DNA of 43,369 bases from UBA927 sp964361785 (GTDB lineage Bacteria > Patescibacteriota > Microgenomatia > UBA10105 > UBA927), in contig CAYIBX010000006.1 of the NCBI GenBank assembly GCA_964361785.1, positions 1 to 43,369 on the forward strand, written 5' to 3'. Position 1 is the stretch's first letter. Every line of letters begins with the position of its first letter. Positions 14,644 through 21,801 of the stretch are shown in pieces. Under the pieces are notes generated by a model. It was not told the DNA's origin. It made no database searches and worked only from the letters and a program-made list of their open reading frames with translations. Made by a program: the position numbers and the translations under genes.

Positions 14644-14681
14644 CTACAAAATATACGCGCTATAGCGTGTATATTTTGTAG
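14644..14681. repeat. 17-bp inverted repeat with TATA loop between tsaE and tsaC
   Basis: CTACAAAATATACGCGC (14644-14660), loop TATA, then GCGTGTATATTTTGTAG (14665-14681) forms a 17-bp hairpin with a single G-T wobble. It fills almost the whole 48-nt gap. The stem has an A-run on the left and a T-run on the right, as in terminators whose U-tract pairs back, but it could also be an operator for tsaC. Confidence 0.6.
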
Positions 14682-14688
14682 CACGTTT

Positions 14689-15276
14689 ATGAATAAAGGA
14701 ATCAATAAAGATGTAGTAAAGGCTATACAAGTGCTTAACGATGGGGGCATTGTCATATTTCCTACAGATACGGCGTTTGGCATTGGATGTAGAATTGATA
14801 ATCACGATGCTGTGGATCGATTATTCCAATTGCGTAAAAGACCCCGCACACAAGCTTTGCCCGTGCTCGTCAGCAGTGAATCTATGGCACTTCCTTACTT
14901 TACTTCCCCATCCAATGTTGTGCGACATCTAATGAAAACATATTGGCCGGGTGGTCTTACAATTATCGCACCGTGTGATGTACATAAGGTTTACTCCCCT
15001 ATTCGTGGAGGTACTAAAGCTGTCGGATTACGCATGCCGAATTATGAAGTCACGCTGTCTATGATTAGCAGTGTGGGCGTTCCCATTGTCGGACCGTCTG
15101 CTAATTTTCATGGTAAAAAAACACCATTTACGTTTAACGATCTTGATGAAGCGCTTGTAAAGTTGGCAGATTTTGTACTTATAGGCGATTGTTACGGCAC
15201 TTCTTCGTCAACAGTAGTTGATTGTACAATTGAGCCATATACAATTGTTCGACGGGGCGCTGTCTTATTGCCATGA
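14689..15276 (+). CDS. tsaC: Threonylcarbamoyl-AMP synthase (Sua5/YrdC family)
   Basis: A 195-residue YrdC-domain enzyme that makes L-threonylcarbamoyladenylate from Thr, bicarbonate and ATP, the first step of t6A synthesis. Family marks: G-G-I-V-I-F-P-T-D-T-A-F-G-I-G near 19-33, R-K-R-P near 49-52, P-V-L-V-S near 58-62, W-P-G-G-L-T near 87-92, R-M-P near 116-118, and P-I-V-G-P-S-A-N near 131-138. It has no C-terminal Sua5 domain. It sits between tsaE and the short tsaB, overlapping tsaB by 4 nt; a strong hairpin separates it from tsaE. Confidence 0.92.
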   Translation: MNKGINKDVVKAIQVLNDGGIVIFPTDTAFGIGCRIDNHDAVDRLFQLRKRPRTQALPVLVSSESMALPYFTSPSNVVRHLMKTYWPGGLTIIAPCDVHKVYSPIRGGTKAVGLRMPNYEVTLSMISSVGVPIVGPSANFHGKKTPFTFNDLDEALVKLADFVLIGDCYGTSSSTVVDCTIEPYTIVRRGAVLLP

Positions 15277-15632
15277 AAAAATCTATTGTCATCCTTTCTA
15301 TCGATACAACAGATGCCTCAGCGTTGACTGTAGCGGTAAACGTGAACAATATAGAATATACAGTAAAAGAAGATACGGGAACGCTTCGTTCTTTGAAATT
15401 ATTACCCTTATGTACAGAAATGTTGTCAGCACATAACTGTACATGGCAGGATATCACTGGTATTTATATTGTAAATCACGAAGGATCGCTTACCATGTTG
15501 CGTGTCGGGTTTTCTGTTGCTAACAGTTTAGGGTTTCTCTTAGGAGTGCCAGTAAACGGGTTGCCGGCTATGGAAAATGTGCATCCAAAGTATGGCCATT
15601 CTACCTATCTTGATAAACCTCTTAAAGAGTAG
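15273..15632 (+). CDS. tsaB: Short TsaB-like protein (t6A complex)
   Basis: A 119-residue protein matching the N-terminal ASKHA subdomain of TsaB: I-L-S-I-D-T-T near 7-13, R-S-L-K-L-L-P near 40-46, and E-G-S-L-T-M-L-R-V-G near 71-80, which corresponds to the G-P-G-S-F-T-G-L-R-x-G loop. Normal TsaB is about 220 residues; the second half is missing. TsaB is a scaffold that binds TsaD mostly through the N-terminal part, so the short form could still work. Location after tsaE and tsaC supports the assignment. The stop is followed at once by the next promoter, so no frameshifted remainder is visible. Confidence 0.8.
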   Translation: MKKSIVILSIDTTDASALTVAVNVNNIEYTVKEDTGTLRSLKLLPLCTEMLSAHNCTWQDITGIYIVNHEGSLTMLRVGFSVANSLGFLLGVPVNGLPAMENVHPKYGHSTYLDKPLKE

Positions 15633-15639
15633 GTATGAT
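15610..15639 (+). promoter_or_regulatory. Promoter TTGATA-18-TATGAT of the CAP-domain gene
   Basis: TTGATA (15610-15615), an 18-nt spacer and TATGAT (15634-15639) lie at the end of tsaB. The GTG at 15648 begins 8 nt later, which supports that start and a leaderless mRNA. Confidence 0.45.
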
Positions 15640-15647
15640 GGATACAC

Positions 15648-16532
15648 GTGGCCTTTATGAAATTGTTTCATCTTCTTTATCATTTCGTCATTCCTCATTC
15701 AGGAAATAATCACAGAGCGAAAGCGCTTGCCCATGATGCCCTTTTTGCGTATGCGCTTCTTTTTATGGTGTTTAATTTAGGTTTGCGTGTCATTCATGGC
15801 ACATTGCCTGACGTGTTGGGATACGCAACGGATATAAGAGTAGAGCAGCTATTACATGATACAAATGCCAAAAGACAAGAAGCTGGACTCTCGCCCCTTG
15901 TTTTAAATAGCAGCCTTTCTCAAGCTGCTTCTGACAAAGCATCTGATATGTTTCGTAATAATTATTGGGCGCACAATAGTCCAAGTGGCAAAACTCCATG
16001 GGATTTTATTATTCAATCTGGGTATAAATATACATTGGCAGGAGAAAACCTTGCAAAAAATTTTCAAACAAGTTCAGGAGTGGTAGAAGCGTGGATGAAT
16101 TCCCCAACGCATAGAGATAATATTATTAAATCTGGGTATCGGGAGGTAGGATTTTCTGTAGTGAATGGCACCATATTAGGCGAAGAAACTACATTGGTCG
16201 TTCAGATGTTTGGTACATCAAATGGTCAAGTAGCCGTGAGTATTCCAAAAGTACAAGCTTCTTCCCCAGTAGTAAAACCAGTAGAGGTGGGGCCAGAGCC
16301 TGCAGTCATATCCAGCGCGGTTCAAGAGACGCCACTTATAAATTTGGCATCAGTTTCCAAAGAAGTGGTTTTTATATTTGTAGGCCTTCTTATGGGTATT
16401 ATGGCGCTTGATGCGTATGTGGTATCTCGGCAAGGTGTCGTACGGTTAGCAGGGCATAATGTCGCCCATATTATATTTTTAGCTAGTATGCTTGCGGGTA
16501 GCTTATTTATGATGCGAGGAACGCTGGTATGA
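15648..16532 (+). CDS. CAP-domain (SCP/PR-1-like) protein with three membrane segments
   Basis: A 294-residue protein. An N-terminal helix (about 32-48) leads to the motif P-D-V-L-G-Y near 54-59 and an extracytoplasmic CAP domain (about 66-190): L-L-x-x-T-N-x-x-R near 69-77, L-S-Q-A-A near 91-95, A-H-N near 107, G-E-N-L-A near 132-136, W-M-N-S-P-T-H-R near 149-156, and a C-terminal V-V-Q-M-F-G. The paired His and Glu of the CAP cleft are present. Two more helices (about 235-255 and 268-290) end the protein. CAP proteins in bacteria are secreted and poorly understood; wall or lipid binding is proposed. The start is a GTG with its own promoter; an ATG three codons later is the alternative. It overlaps the next gene by 4 nt. 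Confidence 0.85.
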   Translation: MAFMKLFHLLYHFVIPHSGNNHRAKALAHDALFAYALLFMVFNLGLRVIHGTLPDVLGYATDIRVEQLLHDTNAKRQEAGLSPLVLNSSLSQAASDKASDMFRNNYWAHNSPSGKTPWDFIIQSGYKYTLAGENLAKNFQTSSGVVEAWMNSPTHRDNIIKSGYREVGFSVVNGTILGEETTLVVQMFGTSNGQVAVSIPKVQASSPVVKPVEVGPEPAVISSAVQETPLINLASVSKEVVFIFVGLLMGIMALDAYVVSRQGVVRLAGHNVAHIIFLASMLAGSLFMMRGTLV

Positions 16533-16777
16533 AAAAAGAGTCTATATTTCATGGGGGTATTCTTTGTTTTATTCTTATGGGTGGCGTGTATATGTTTTAT
16601 TTGACGCGAGGAAATATAGGGACACAACTGTTTGTTGGATTTTGTACGACTGTGGCGTATATTTTTTGGGGTATTATTCATCATATGATTGTCGGGAATC
16701 TTCATAGAAAAATTGTGATAGAATATATCCTCATTGGTGCTATAGCACTCGTTTTGATGTTGACGTTGTCGCTTTAG
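16529..16777 (+). CDS. Small three-helix membrane protein, unknown function
   Basis: An 82-residue protein that is nearly all membrane: predicted helices at about 8-26, 32-53 and 62-80. It has a Lys-rich start and His-His-Met in the second loop. No family recognised. The 4-nt overlap with the CAP-domain gene implies translational coupling and a shared role. The antisense frame (16322-16885) is also open but has no support. Confidence 0.65.
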   Translation: MKKESIFHGGILCFILMGGVYMFYLTRGNIGTQLFVGFCTTVAYIFWGIIHHMIVGNLHRKIVIEYILIGAIALVLMLTLSL

Positions 16778-16780
16778 TGA

Positions 16781-16786
16781 AAGGAG
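16781..16786 (+). promoter_or_regulatory. Shine-Dalgarno site AAGGAG for rmlA
   Basis: AAGGAG is 7 nt before the rmlA ATG. No -10 is placed for a leaderless start here, so rmlA is probably read from an upstream promoter, perhaps with the CAP-domain gene. Confidence 0.6.
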
Positions 16787-16793
16787 TATCAAT

Positions 16794-17546
16794 ATGAAAG
16801 GTGTCATTTTAGCAGGAGGATTAGCTACGAGACTTCGGCCATTAACATTGGTTACGAATAAACATTTGCTTCCGGTATACAACAAGCCGATGATATATTA
16901 TCCATTGGAAATGATGAAAAAGGTGGGGATGAAAGAAGTGCTTCTTGTGACAAGTGGCGATCATGTGGGAGATTTTGCAAATCTATTAAAATCTGGCGAT
17001 GAGTTCGGTTTCAGGCTTTACTACGCTATACAAAATAATCCGACGGGCGGAATAGCTGATGCGATGGCGTTGGCAGAAGAATTTTCTCACAATCAATCAG
17101 TGCTTGTCATATTGGGAGATAATATCTTTAATTTTGATTTGAAAGCATCAATTGATCGGTTTGAACAATCCCAAAAAAAGGAAAAAAAGGCAGCTATGGT
17201 ATTTGGCGTAAAGAGAAGTACTGATGTGAGACAATATGGTGTTATCGAAATGGATCCGAGTGGTAAGGTGATCTCTATAGAAGAAAAACCTGAGAACCCC
17301 AAATCTGATATCGTACAAACTGGTATTTATGCGTATGATCAGCAGGTGTTTGACATAGTCAGGAAATTAAAACCATCAGATCGTGGCCAACTTGAAGTTA
17401 CAGATGTAAATAACGTGTATCTATCTGAGGGCGCGTTATCATGTGAGCTTATAGACTGGTGGGTCGACGCGGGCACATCGCATGATGAACTATTATTAGC
17501 TAATGTTCAAGTAGCAGAGCGCGTAAAGGAGGGGAAGTTTTCTTAA
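16794..17546 (+). CDS. rmlA: Glucose-1-phosphate thymidylyltransferase (RmlA/RfbA)
   Basis: A 250-residue sugar nucleotidyltransferase that makes dTDP-glucose from dTTP and glucose-1-phosphate. Seen: the signature L-A-G-G-L-A-T-R-L-R-P-L-T near 6-18, K-H-L-L-P-V-Y-N-K-P-M near 23-33, G-D-N-I-F near 106-110 (metal-binding Asp), and E-E-K-P near 161-164, then W-W-V-D-A-G-T near 222-228. The protein is shorter than the E. coli enzyme (about 290 residues) and lacks its C-terminal helical part, like other short RmlA forms. It opens the sugar-nucleotide block and is followed by rmlB one base after its stop. Confidence 0.9.
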   Translation: MKGVILAGGLATRLRPLTLVTNKHLLPVYNKPMIYYPLEMMKKVGMKEVLLVTSGDHVGDFANLLKSGDEFGFRLYYAIQNNPTGGIADAMALAEEFSHNQSVLVILGDNIFNFDLKASIDRFEQSQKKEKKAAMVFGVKRSTDVRQYGVIEMDPSGKVISIEEKPENPKSDIVQTGIYAYDQQVFDIVRKLKPSDRGQLEVTDVNNVYLSEGALSCELIDWWVDAGTSHDELLLANVQVAERVKEGKFS

Positions 17547-17547
17547 C

Positions 17548-18567
17548 ATGAAACTATTTGTGACTGGTGGAGCCGGATTTATAGGAGCTAATTTTATTCA
17601 TTATTGGCTTCGTGAACATCCTGCAGATCAAATTACCAATTTTGATGCGTTGACGTACGCAGGAAATTTAGAAAATTTAATAGATGTTGAGCATAATCCC
17701 TCGTACCACTTTGTCCACGGTAATATTTGTAACGCTTCTGAGGTAACGCAGGCGATGGTAGGCGTTGATACAGTGGTCCATTTTGCGGCGGAGAGCCATG
17801 TGGATCGTTCGATACAGGATGCAGCACCATTTATCGCGACAAATGTGATGGGTACGCACGTATTATTGGAATCAGCGCTTCAAGCAAAAGTAACTCGTTT
17901 TCATCATGTTTCGACGGATGAGGTGTTTGGATCACTCAAACTATCTGATATGAATACTTTTGATGAACGAACACTGTATGACCCCAAAAGTCCTTATTCT
18001 GCAAGTAAGGCCTCCTCAGATCATTTGGTTCGCGCATACCATTATACATACGGGTTACCGATTTCTATCACAAATTGTTCAAATAATTATGGCCCGTATC
18101 AGTTTCCCGAAAAACTTATTCCTTTAGCGATTACAAATATTATAGAAGGGAAACGTGTTCCTATATATGGAGACGGTAAAAATGTACGAGATTGGTTGTA
18201 TGTAGAAGATCATTGTCGAGCTATCGATCTGGTGCTTACTAAAGGTAGGGTTGGCGAAACGTATTGTGTCGGTGGGATGAATAATGATATGAATAATCTT
18301 ACCATCGTTTCAAAAATAGTGTCACTTCTTGGAAAGAATATCGATATAATTGAATTCGTCAAAGATCGATTAGGGCATGATCGCAAATATGCCGTCAATT
18401 GGGAAAAAATACATAAAGAATTAGGGTGGCAGCCTATGCACGATTTTGATTCATGGCTGAAAAAAACCGTCGAATGGTACAAAAGTAATCAAAGTTGGTG
18501 GCACCGCGTGAAGTCAGGCAAGTATCAAGAGTATTATAAGAAACAATATACACAATCTTCAACTTAA
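17548..18567 (+). CDS. rmlB: dTDP-glucose 4,6-dehydratase (RmlB)
   Basis: A 339-residue extended short-chain dehydrogenase. It converts dTDP-glucose to dTDP-4-keto-6-deoxyglucose with tightly bound NAD. Seen: G-G-A-G-F-I-G at 7-13, S-T-D-E-V-F-G at 122-128 (catalytic Asp125-Glu126, typical of RmlB), Y150-S-A-S-K154, and N-N-Y-G-P-Y-Q-F-P-E-K-L near 178-190, a strong RmlB mark. Length is normal. It lies directly after rmlA and 5 nt before the rmlD-like gene. Confidence 0.95.
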   Translation: MKLFVTGGAGFIGANFIHYWLREHPADQITNFDALTYAGNLENLIDVEHNPSYHFVHGNICNASEVTQAMVGVDTVVHFAAESHVDRSIQDAAPFIATNVMGTHVLLESALQAKVTRFHHVSTDEVFGSLKLSDMNTFDERTLYDPKSPYSASKASSDHLVRAYHYTYGLPISITNCSNNYGPYQFPEKLIPLAITNIIEGKRVPIYGDGKNVRDWLYVEDHCRAIDLVLTKGRVGETYCVGGMNNDMNNLTIVSKIVSLLGKNIDIIEFVKDRLGHDRKYAVNWEKIHKELGWQPMHDFDSWLKKTVEWYKSNQSWWHRVKSGKYQEYYKKQYTQSST

Positions 18568-18572
18568 TCGTC

Positions 18573-19454
18573 ATGAAAGTAATAGGAACAGGATTATCAG
18601 GTCTTATTGGTTCAAGAATTGTTGATCTTTTATCTTCTCGTATACATTTTGAACATTTAGCTCTTGAAAACGGCCTTGATATTACAAATCACACAGCCGT
18701 ATTTGAAGCAATAAGCGGAAGCACTGCTTCGTGGGTGTTGCATCTTGCAGCGTATACTGATGTACAAGGAGCAGAAAATGAACGCGGGAAAGGAAAAGAT
18801 AGTGTAGCATGGCGGGTGAATGTAGAAGCAACGAAAAATATAGTTGAAATTTGTCATACTACAAGAAAACATCTTCTTTATGTCGATACTGATTACGTTT
18901 TTGATGGAGTAAAAAAGTCCTACGATGAGCAGGATACGCCAAATCCCAAAGGATGGTATGCGATTACAAAAACAGAAGGAGAGAAACATGCACTGTCTTT
19001 AGGAGAGCATGGATTGGTTATCAGGATAGCAAATCCATATAGAAGTGGATCATCTGGGCTTGTGATGAAAATGGATTTTGTGCACAAGATGATAGATCGT
19101 TTTAAGAAAGGCGAAGTTATAGTAGCCCCGACCGATCAACTGCTTGTTCCGACATTTGTTGATGATATTGCGTATGCAATTTTGAAGTTATTACAATTAA
19201 ATGCTGATGGTATATATCATGTAGTAGGAAGCGACGCAGTCTCGCCTTTTTCGGTCGCGACAGAGATTGCAAAAGTATACGGATTTGATTCTTCGTTAAT
19301 AAAAAAAACCACTTTTCATGAGTACTTTTTTAACCGAGCGCCTATTCCGCAATACGCAGCGTTATCAAATAAAAAGCTTCAAGCTCTTGGCGTGTCTATG
19401 AAAACATTTCATGATGGACTTTCTTTGATGAAAGAGCAAGAGTGTACAATGTAG
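18573..19454 (+). CDS. RmlD-like dTDP-4-dehydrorhamnose reductase family protein
   Basis: A 293-residue NAD(P)-dependent short-chain dehydrogenase of the RmlD_sub_bind family. Seen: G-x-x-G-x-x-G at 7-13 (G-L-S-G-L-I-G), H-L-A-A-Y-T-D-V near 57-64, T-D-Y-V-F-D-G at 106-112, Y129-x-x-x-K133, and a late V-P-T-F-V-D-D-I-A. RmlD reduces dTDP-6-deoxy-lyxo-4-hexulose to dTDP-rhamnose. No rmlC epimerase is in the window, so either rmlC is elsewhere or the product is a different 6-deoxyhexose. The nucleotide-binding loop is G-T-G-L-S-G, a variant of the usual form. It ends the rmlABD group; the next gene has its own promoter. Confidence 0.8.
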   Translation: MKVIGTGLSGLIGSRIVDLLSSRIHFEHLALENGLDITNHTAVFEAISGSTASWVLHLAAYTDVQGAENERGKGKDSVAWRVNVEATKNIVEICHTTRKHLLYVDTDYVFDGVKKSYDEQDTPNPKGWYAITKTEGEKHALSLGEHGLVIRIANPYRSGSSGLVMKMDFVHKMIDRFKKGEVIVAPTDQLLVPTFVDDIAYAILKLLQLNADGIYHVVGSDAVSPFSVATEIAKVYGFDSSLIKKTTFHEYFFNRAPIPQYAALSNKKLQALGVSMKTFHDGLSLMKEQECTM

Positions 19455-19471
19455 ACTAAATTTCTTATACT
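19443..19471 (+). promoter_or_regulatory. Promoter TGTACA-17-TATACT of ugd
   Basis: TGTACA (19443-19448, end of the rmlD-like gene), a 17-nt spacer and TATACT (19466-19471) precede ATG 19479 by 7 nt. A leaderless ugd transcript is predicted. The -35 is weak. Confidence 0.45.
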
Positions 19472-19478
19472 TACTATT

Positions 19479-20777
19479 ATGACAATTACTTTTGTGGGGC
19501 ATGGATATGTAGGGCTTGTGACTGCAGCTGTATTTGCAGAGCTTGGCAACACAGTATGGGTCGTAGGAAGAACGTTTGAAAAAATTGAACGGTTAAAAAA
19601 TGGTGACCCGATTATTTATGAACCAGGATTATCAGAGGTGTTGAAGAGAAATTTAAAAGCTGGCCGGCTTCTTTTTACCCTCGATTATAAAATAGCAGTT
19701 GAGAAGTCTTCTATTATTTTTATCGCGGTTGGTACACCACCTAAGGAAACCGGTGAAGCAGATCTTTCTAGCGTTTTTACTGCAGTAAAAGAAATCGGTA
19801 AGAATATCGTAGGATACAAAGTAGTAGCGACTAAAAGCACCGTGCCTCCAGGAACTGGTAAAAAAGTATTAGCACTGTTGCAATCCGTTCTTCCTGATGG
19901 GGGTTCTGTCGCCGTTGCATCTGTTCCAGAATTTTTGCGCGAAGGTTCAGGGCTTTTAGATACACTTCATCCAGATCGTGTGGTCATAGGAACGACATCT
20001 GATCGCGCACGCGATCTTCTTTTGGAGCTTCATAAACCCATAGATGGCAAAGTGGTGTTTTGTAATGTTGAAGCCGCAGAGCTTATCAAATATGCGTCAA
20101 ATTCTATGTTGGCTACCAAAATTTCTTTTGCAAATGCGATTGCACTTCTCTCTGAGAAAGTTGGTGCAGATGCCGAAAAAGTATTGGAAGGAGTTGGGCT
20201 TGATAGACGTATTGGTCGAAGCTTTATGTATCCTGGGGTTGGTTTCGGTGGGAGCTGCTTTCCTAAAGATGTAAAGGCACTGATAGCGCTTTCTAAGGAT
20301 TGTGGTTATGATTTTTCGCTTCTTAAAGAGGTGTCAAAGATAAACAAAGCTATGCGAGAGCATTTTGTGGCAAAGATCATTAAACATTTTGGCGGAGATC
20401 TGAAAGGCAAAAAAATTGCTGTACTGGGATTGGCTTTTAAGCCTGATACGGATGATTTACGTGATGCGCCATCGCTTGAGATTATTGACGCACTGGTCAA
20501 AAAAGGCGCTGATATCCGAGTTTTTGATCCGATCGCGTTAGAAAATGCGAAGAGACAATTACATACAACTGTTTCGTATGCCAAAGATGCCTATGACGCA
20601 GCCCACGATGCACAAGCTGTTGTAATCGTGACTGAATGGAATGAATTTAGGCAACTTGATCTTGTGCGTCTAGCCAAAGGTATGAAAGATTTGGTATTAT
20701 TTGATGGTCGCAATATTTATGAACCGTCTCGCGTGCGGGAACTCGGATTTATGTACTATGGTGTAGGCAGAATGTGA
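19479..20777 (+). CDS. ugd: UDP-glucose 6-dehydrogenase
   Basis: A 432-residue UDP-glucose/GDP-mannose dehydrogenase family enzyme that makes UDP-glucuronate with two NAD. Seen: N-terminal G-x-G-Y-V-G (G-H-G-Y-V-G-L-V at 7-14), Y-E-P-G-L near 47-51, V-G-T-P at 84-87, K-S-T-V-P-P-G-T near 119-126, V-P-E-F-L-R-E-G near 149-156, Lys204 in E-L-I-K-Y-A-S-N, catalytic Cys260 in G-F-G-G-S-C-F-P-K-D, and the C-terminal G-L-A-F-K-P-D-T-D-D-x-R. UDP-glucose dehydrogenase is the best choice because of overall length and motif form; GDP-mannose or UDP-ManNAc dehydrogenase is less likely. It supplies an acidic sugar to the downstream glycan locus. Confidence 0.9.
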   Translation: MTITFVGHGYVGLVTAAVFAELGNTVWVVGRTFEKIERLKNGDPIIYEPGLSEVLKRNLKAGRLLFTLDYKIAVEKSSIIFIAVGTPPKETGEADLSSVFTAVKEIGKNIVGYKVVATKSTVPPGTGKKVLALLQSVLPDGGSVAVASVPEFLREGSGLLDTLHPDRVVIGTTSDRARDLLLELHKPIDGKVVFCNVEAAELIKYASNSMLATKISFANAIALLSEKVGADAEKVLEGVGLDRRIGRSFMYPGVGFGGSCFPKDVKALIALSKDCGYDFSLLKEVSKINKAMREHFVAKIIKHFGGDLKGKKIAVLGLAFKPDTDDLRDAPSLEIIDALVKKGADIRVFDPIALENAKRQLHTTVSYAKDAYDAAHDAQAVVIVTEWNEFRQLDLVRLAKGMKDLVLFDGRNIYEPSRVRELGFMYYGVGRM

Positions 20778-20790
20778 CGATGTCTTCGTC

Positions 20791-20815
20791 GTTATCTTGA
20801 GCGTAGTGAAAGACC
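20791..20815. repeat. Intergenic repeat-like element before the GDP-sugar gene
   Basis: The 55-nt gap holds a stretch reading GTTATCTTGAGCGTAGTGAA and on to AGACC. From memory it resembles a widespread bacterial intergenic palindromic repeat of the form TTCTGAGCGAAGCGAAGAAT. Only one copy is seen in this window, so the call rests on recall of that motif and is not verified. Confidence 0.3.
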
Positions 20816-20832
20816 TATTTAAAAGGAGGCAC

Positions 20833-21789
20833 ATGAAAAAAGTATTAATTACAGGCATAACAGGGTTTGTCGGCAGTCACTTGGCTGAATATTTAGTGAC
20901 ACAAAAAAATGTGCAACTGTATGGGTTGTATAGACATAGAAGTATTGTTGATCATATAGAATCTATCAAAGATAAGATTGTATTAGTCGATGCAGATCTG
21001 ATGGATTCGCATAGTCTTTACACGACTATTGCCGAAATGAAACCAGATGTAATTTATCATCTAGCGGCGCAGTCGTTTGTACCCACATCGTGGGGATCTC
21101 CTGCAATTACATTAGAAGTTAATATCGTCGGATCAGCAAATCTTTTTGAAGCAGTCAGACGAGCGAGCATTGATCCTGTTATCCAAATAGCATGTTCTTC
21201 TGAGGAGTATGGAATGGTGTATCCCAATGAAGTGCCCATAAAAGAGACGAATCCGTTGCGTCCCCTTTCTCCATATGCAGTGTCTAAAGTCGCTATGGAT
21301 TACTTGGGTTATCAGTACTTTGAGTCTTATAAATTACGTATAGTGAGAACTCGCGGCTTTAACCATACAGGGCCAAGAAGAGGTGAAACGTTTGCAGAGT
21401 CCACATTTTCAAAACAAATAGCGCTTATTGAAAAGGGTAAGCAGGAGCCAGTTATTTTTGTAGGAAACCTAGAGGCGGAACGTGACTATACTGATGTGCG
21501 TGACATGGTCAGAGGCTATGCGCTTGCTGTTGGTAAATGTGATCCAGGTGAAGTGTACAATATTTGTACTGGTAAAGCATTTAGGATGAGAGCGGTTCTT
21601 GATATGTTGCTTTCCTTTTCAACGGTTAAAGTGGAGGTTAAACAAGATCCGGCTAGAATGCGACCATCAGATGTCCCCATATTAATTGGAGATAATTCTA
21701 AGTTTGTCGCAAAAACTGGTTGGAAGCCAGAAATCCCCTTTGAGAAGACCATGAAAGATCTTCTTGATTATTGGAGAGCGCGCGTTTAA
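20833..21789 (+). CDS. GDP-mannose 4,6-dehydratase / GDP-6-deoxy-hexose reductase family SDR
   Basis: A 318-residue extended short-chain dehydrogenase: G-I-T-G-F-V-G at 8-14, H-L-A-A-Q-S-F-V near 76-83, S-S-E-E-Y-G near 122-127, Y148-x-x-x-K152, then R-G-F-N-H-T-G-P-R-R-G and V-G-N-L-E-A-E-R-D-Y-T-D-V-R-D. The last two stretches mark the GDP-mannose dehydratase and Rmd/GDP-6-deoxytalose reductase group. Dehydratases are usually about 345-370 residues, so the shorter reductase (Rmd-like, GDP-rhamnose forming) is also possible. Start: ATG 20833 behind a strong AAAAGGAGG (20821-20829); upstream in-frame starts would cover this site. No GDP-mannose pyrophosphorylase is in the window. Confidence 0.8.
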   Translation: MKKVLITGITGFVGSHLAEYLVTQKNVQLYGLYRHRSIVDHIESIKDKIVLVDADLMDSHSLYTTIAEMKPDVIYHLAAQSFVPTSWGSPAITLEVNIVGSANLFEAVRRASIDPVIQIACSSEEYGMVYPNEVPIKETNPLRPLSPYAVSKVAMDYLGYQYFESYKLRIVRTRGFNHTGPRRGETFAESTFSKQIALIEKGKQEPVIFVGNLEAERDYTDVRDMVRGYALAVGKCDPGEVYNICTGKAFRMRAVLDMLLSFSTVKVEVKQDPARMRPSDVPILIGDNSKFVAKTGWKPEIPFEKTMKDLLDYWRARV

Positions 21790-21801
21790 CGCTTAATCCA
21801 T

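Noticed and set aside
16322..16885. Antisense frame of 187 codons over the CAP-domain and small membrane protein genes
   Set aside because: It runs opposite to three well-supported, coupled genes and shows no domain.
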